A stretch of DNA of 52,568 nt from Herbiconiux sp. (GTDB lineage Bacteria > Actinomycetota > Actinomycetes > Actinomycetales > Microbacteriaceae): assembly GCF_023264855.1 (NCBI RefSeq), contig NZ_JAHFUW010000032.1:1-52568 (forward strand), given 5' to 3'. Numbering within the stretch: the first letter of the stretch is position 1; each line of letters begins with the position of its first letter. This document shows positions 50,344 to 52,568 of this stretch, in pieces. The notes under the pieces are model-generated. The model did not search any database and was not told where the DNA came from. It worked only from the letters and a program-made list of their open reading frames with translations. The translations under genes were made by a program, and so were the position numbers.

Positions 50344-50355
50344 CATGCTGGTCCC
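50344..50355 (+). promoter_or_regulatory. Leaderless-type -10 box of the SpoIIAA-like gene
   Basis: CATGCT (50344-50349), 6 nt, ATG 50356. It resembles the CATAAT layout before the siderophore-interacting protein gene. Confidence 0.3.
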
Positions 50356-50715
50356 ATGCTCACCGGACGCCAGATCCCCGACACCCACATCTTCGAGATC
50401 GAGTACGCGGGCGGCCTCGAGGCCGCCGAGTTCGAGGCGCTGCGCGGCGACCTCGAGGCATTCCTCGACGCCAACGACCCAGCCGACCTCCTGGCGGTCT
50501 ACGGTGACGTCGAGCTCACCAAGATCGAGCCGAAGGCCCTCTGGGAAGACCTGCGCTCGGCCGGCCTGGAGAAGAAGGTGCGGCGGGCCGCTCTGCTGAC
50601 GGATGCCGGCTGGCTCGCCACGCTGGCCAAGGCCGGCTCCCACTTCATCCAGGCCGACGTGCGCGTCTTCGGCCACGCCGAGCGCGACGCCGCCCTGGAG
50701 TGGCTCAAATCGTGA
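50356..50715 (+). CDS. SpoIIAA-like (STAS/SEC14-fold) protein
   Basis: 119 residues, the usual length for the family. The pattern is HIFEIEYAGGLEAAEFEALR, an acidic helix LRGDLEAFLDAND, the strand LLAVYGDVELTKIEPKALWE, DLRSAGLEKKVRRAALLTDA and a final VRVFGHAERDAALEWLKS. SpoIIAA-like proteins of this type bind lipids or nucleotides and are not classical anti-sigma antagonists; no kinase partner is adjacent. Function in this organism is unknown. Convergent with the deaminase gene over 27 nt. Confidence 0.8.
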   Translation: MLTGRQIPDTHIFEIEYAGGLEAAEFEALRGDLEAFLDANDPADLLAVYGDVELTKIEPKALWEDLRSAGLEKKVRRAALLTDAGWLATLAKAGSHFIQADVRVFGHAERDAALEWLKS

Positions 50716-50742
50716 CGTCCTGCCCGACCGAGCCCGGCCGGG

Positions 50743-51207
50743 TCAGACGCCGATGTCTTCGTTCCAGAGGGCGGGCTCGGCCGCGATGAACTCCGTCATC
50801 ATCGCCACGCACTCCTCGCTGTCGAGCACGACCACCTCGACGCCGCGCTCGCGCAGGTAGTCCTCGTTGCCGTAGAAGGTGCGGTTCTCGCCGATGACCA
50901 CGCGCGGGATCTTGTAGAGCAGGATCGCGCCCGTGCACATGTCGCAGGGCGACAGGGTGGTGACCATCGTCGCCCGCGCGTACGTGCTGGCCGGCAGCCG
51001 GCCCGCGTTCTCGAGGCAGTTCGTCTCACCATGATGGATGGGGCTGCCATCCTGCACCCGGCGGTTGTAGCCGGTGGCCAGCGGCTCGCCGTCGACGATG
51101 AGTGCGGCGCCGATCGGGATGCCGCCCTCGGCACGGCCCCGGCGGGCGGCGGCGATCGCGAGGTCGAGGTGGGCGGAGTCGGTGGGGCCGGAGGCGGCGG
51201 TCGTCAT
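50743..51207 (-). CDS. Cytosine deaminase, yeast FCY1 type (nucleoside/cytidine deaminase superfamily)
   Basis: 154 residues from ATG 51207. The zinc site is H59-G-E61 in HGETNCLENAGRL and C88/C91 in LSPCDMCTGAILL. The match to the eukaryotic (fungal) cytosine deaminase is unusually close from memory: GGIPIGAALI, HGE..LENAGRL, TLSPCDMCTGAI, IPRVVIGENRTF, YLRERGVEVVVLD and the C-terminal WNEDIG. It would convert cytosine to uracil and ammonia for pyrimidine salvage. Most bacteria use the unrelated CodA amidohydrolase instead. Start chosen at ATG because no helix or zinc motif lies upstream. Confidence 0.85.
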   Translation of the reverse strand: MTTAASGPTDSAHLDLAIAAARRGRAEGGIPIGAALIVDGEPLATGYNRRVQDGSPIHHGETNCLENAGRLPASTYARATMVTTLSPCDMCTGAILLYKIPRVVIGENRTFYGNEDYLRERGVEVVVLDSEECVAMMTEFIAAEPALWNEDIGV

Positions 51208-51269
51208 GGTCCGAGTCTCCCACGGAGGGGAGCGATGCCCCGGATTCGGATGCTGTCGGCGGTGTCGCG

Positions 51270-51282
51270 TAGCGTTGAGGGC
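51270..51282 (+). promoter_or_regulatory. Leaderless-type -10 box of the Gfo/Idh/MocA gene
   Basis: TAGCGT (51270-51275), 7 nt, ATG 51283; identical hexamer to the ppc -10. Confidence 0.45.
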
Positions 51283-52323
51283 ATGTCGAATCCTCTCCGC
51301 ACCGGCGTTCTGGGCTACGGCCTGGGCGGCCAGGTCTTCCACGCGCCGCTGATCGCCGCCGATCCCGCCTATGCCCTCACGACGATCGTCACGGGCAACC
51401 CCGAACGGGCGGCGCAGGCGACGGAGCGGTACGGGGCCGATGTGGTGGTTCCGGATGCCGACGCGCTCTTCGCGCGCGCCGGGCAGCTCGATCTGGTGGT
51501 CATCACGAGCCCGAACGACACGCACGTTCCGCTCGCGCACCGCGCTCTCGACGCCGGTCTCGACGTGGTGGTCGACAAGCCGTTCGCGCTCACCGCCGCA
51601 GAGGCGGGCGAGGTCATCGCGCACGCGGATTCCGTGGGCCGCCGGGTGGCCGTGTTCCAGAACCGGCGGTGGGACGGCGACTACCTCACCGTGCGGGCGC
51701 TCATAGCCAGCGGCGAGCTCGGCGAGGTGCGGCAGTTCGAGTCGGCGTTCGAATGGTGGAAGCCCGAACTCGGCGCCAAGCAGTGGAAGAACGAGGCGAC
51801 GCCGGCCGAGGGCGGCGGCATCCTCTACGACCTCGGTCCGCACCTGATCGACCAGGCGCTGCAGCTGTTCGGCGAGGTGGACGTCGAGGGTGGGGGCGTG
51901 TACGCCGAGCTGGATTCGCGCCGCGAGGGCGCGGTCAACGACGACGACTCGTTCGTGAGTCTGACGCACCGGAGCGGCGTGCGCTCCCGCCTCTGGATGA
52001 GCGCCGTCTCGCCGGCGAACCGCCCGCGCTTCCGGGTCGTCGGCTCGCGGGCGGTGTTCGAATCGTGGGGCCTGGATCCGCAGGAGAACCAGCTGCAAGA
52101 CGGCGTCGGCACCGACGACCCGGCGTTCGGCCTGAGCGAGGAGAACCCCGTCGGCGTGCTGCGCGCTCCCGGTGAAGCGCGCGAGGTCGTGCTCGAGCGC
52201 GGTGACTACCCGGGCTTCTACCGCGCCCTCGCCGAGGCGCTCCGTACCGGCGCCCCGCTTCCGGTCGACCCGCGCGACAGCGAGCAGGTGCTCCGCATCA
52301 TCGAGCGGGCCCACCGGGGCTGA
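51283..52323 (+). CDS. Gfo/Idh/MocA-family oxidoreductase
   Basis: 346 residues from ATG 51283. The N-terminal Rossmann fold reads TGVLGYGLGGQVFHAPLIAA, with VVITSPNDTHVPLAHRALDA and the family signature VDKPFA. The C-terminal alpha/beta domain contains FQNRRWDGDYLTVRALIASG, EGGGILYDLGPHLIDQALQL (with the catalytic-region DxxxH) and RVVGSRAVFESWG. Members oxidise or reduce sugars, inositols or pyrroles with NAD(P). Substrate unknown; no sugar operon is adjacent. Confidence 0.88.
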   Translation: MSNPLRTGVLGYGLGGQVFHAPLIAADPAYALTTIVTGNPERAAQATERYGADVVVPDADALFARAGQLDLVVITSPNDTHVPLAHRALDAGLDVVVDKPFALTAAEAGEVIAHADSVGRRVAVFQNRRWDGDYLTVRALIASGELGEVRQFESAFEWWKPELGAKQWKNEATPAEGGGILYDLGPHLIDQALQLFGEVDVEGGGVYAELDSRREGAVNDDDSFVSLTHRSGVRSRLWMSAVSPANRPRFRVVGSRAVFESWGLDPQENQLQDGVGTDDPAFGLSEENPVGVLRAPGEAREVVLERGDYPGFYRALAEALRTGAPLPVDPRDSEQVLRIIERAHRG

Positions 52324-52366
52324 CGCGGGCCGCTTCCGCGACCCGGCGCCCGCCGGAGCGGTCCGA

Positions 52367-52568
52367 TCAGGACCCGGATCCGCCGTCCGCCGGCTGCTCG
52401 CCCGATCCGCCGTCCGGAGTGCCGCTGGGCGGCGTCGGAGCGTCGGTCGGCGGGACAGGAGCGTCGGTCGGCGGCGTCTGGGCGTCCGTCGGCGGAGTAG
52501 GTCCGTCAGCGGGCGGAGTGGGTGCGCTCTCGGCGCCCGGCTGCGGAGCGATCGGGGCCGCACCGGCG
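52367..52568 (-). CDS. C-terminal tail of a proline-rich protein (partial, runs off window)
   Basis: The minus-strand frame, open to the window edge, ends at TGA 52367-52369 and encodes about 66 residues. They are Pro/Thr/Asp/Ala-rich with repeats of PPTDA (TPPTDAQ, TPPTDAP, VPPTDAP) and a Gly/Ser end (DGGSGEQPADGGSGS). Such tails are common on surface or cell-wall proteins of actinomycetes. The folded part lies outside the window, so no function can be given. Between it and the Gfo gene (52324-52366) is a weak GC-rich hairpin with a bulge (CCGCTTCCG/CGGAGCGG). Confidence 0.55.
   Translation of the reverse strand, partial: AGAAPIAPQPGAESAPTPPADGPTPPTDAQTPPTDAPVPPTDAPTPPSGTPDGGSGEQPADGGSGS

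Overview
The window is about 52.6 kb of high-GC DNA whose gene content and style fit an actinomycete of the Microbacteriaceae type. The signs are a DUF222/HNH (13E12-type) protein, two ANTAR regulators, DtxR/IdeR-type iron boxes, a LLM (F420-type) oxidoreductase, tightly overlapping ATGA/GTGA operons, and many genes with a TANNNT -10 box only 6-7 nt before the start codon, which suggests leaderless transcripts. The family assignment is an inference; no rRNA or tRNA gene was found.

Layout. 1-3.1 kb: a partial MFS exporter divergent from an ArsR-type regulator, a DHA2 MFS exporter and a small unknown protein. 3.1-9 kb: a DUF262/DUF1524 (GmrSD-like) protein, a putative non-haem iron oxygenase behind an iron-box-like site, a Fic protein, and a secreted alpha/beta-hydrolase lipoprotein. 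9-25.6 kb: a dense catabolic block. A minus-strand operon holds a Baeyer-Villiger monooxygenase, split transketolase, an SDR and a GldA-like enzyme. Divergent from it are a thiolase-like protein, a DUF35 protein and an NDP-forming acyl-CoA synthetase. Then follow a LysR regulator with an IMPase-like and a reductase-like gene, an alcohol dehydrogenase / aldehyde dehydrogenase / SDR operon, and a metallo-beta-lactamase-fold hydrolase with an FmdB-type protein. 26-31.2 kb: a complete siderophore-iron uptake locus with two strong iron boxes. 31.2-33 kb: an ArsR regulator and an NAD(P)-binding epimerase-like gene, bracketed by two inverted copies of a 142-bp repeat. 33-41 kb: an AcoR-like activator, a sugar-type ABC importer (permease, binding lipoprotein, and a fused ATPase-permease) and a LLM oxidoreductase. 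41-45 kb: an IS5-type remnant, a 26-bp perfect palindrome, an HNH protein, two GAF-ANTAR proteins and a 95-residue unknown. 45-52.6 kb: housekeeping and assorted genes, namely a DEAD-box helicase, PEP carboxylase, an exported lysozyme-like protein, a SpoIIAA-like protein, a yeast-type cytosine deaminase, a Gfo/Idh/MocA oxidoreductase and the tail of a proline-rich protein.

How the parts may work together. Three separate divergent promoter regions (BVMO/thiolase-like, ADH/MBL hydrolase, activator/ABC importer) each carry a related 19-bp palindrome of the form CTGTCCCA-N3-TGGGACAG. This suggests that the AcoR-like activator controls one dispersed regulon: import, oxidation to a ketone, Baeyer-Villiger oxygen insertion, ester or lactone hydrolysis, alcohol and aldehyde oxidation, CoA activation and carbon-carbon cleavage. 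The substrate is not identifiable from the sequence. This regulon is the best candidate for an undescribed system in the window. The 142-bp hairpin-plus-tail repeat is the most unusual non-coding element.
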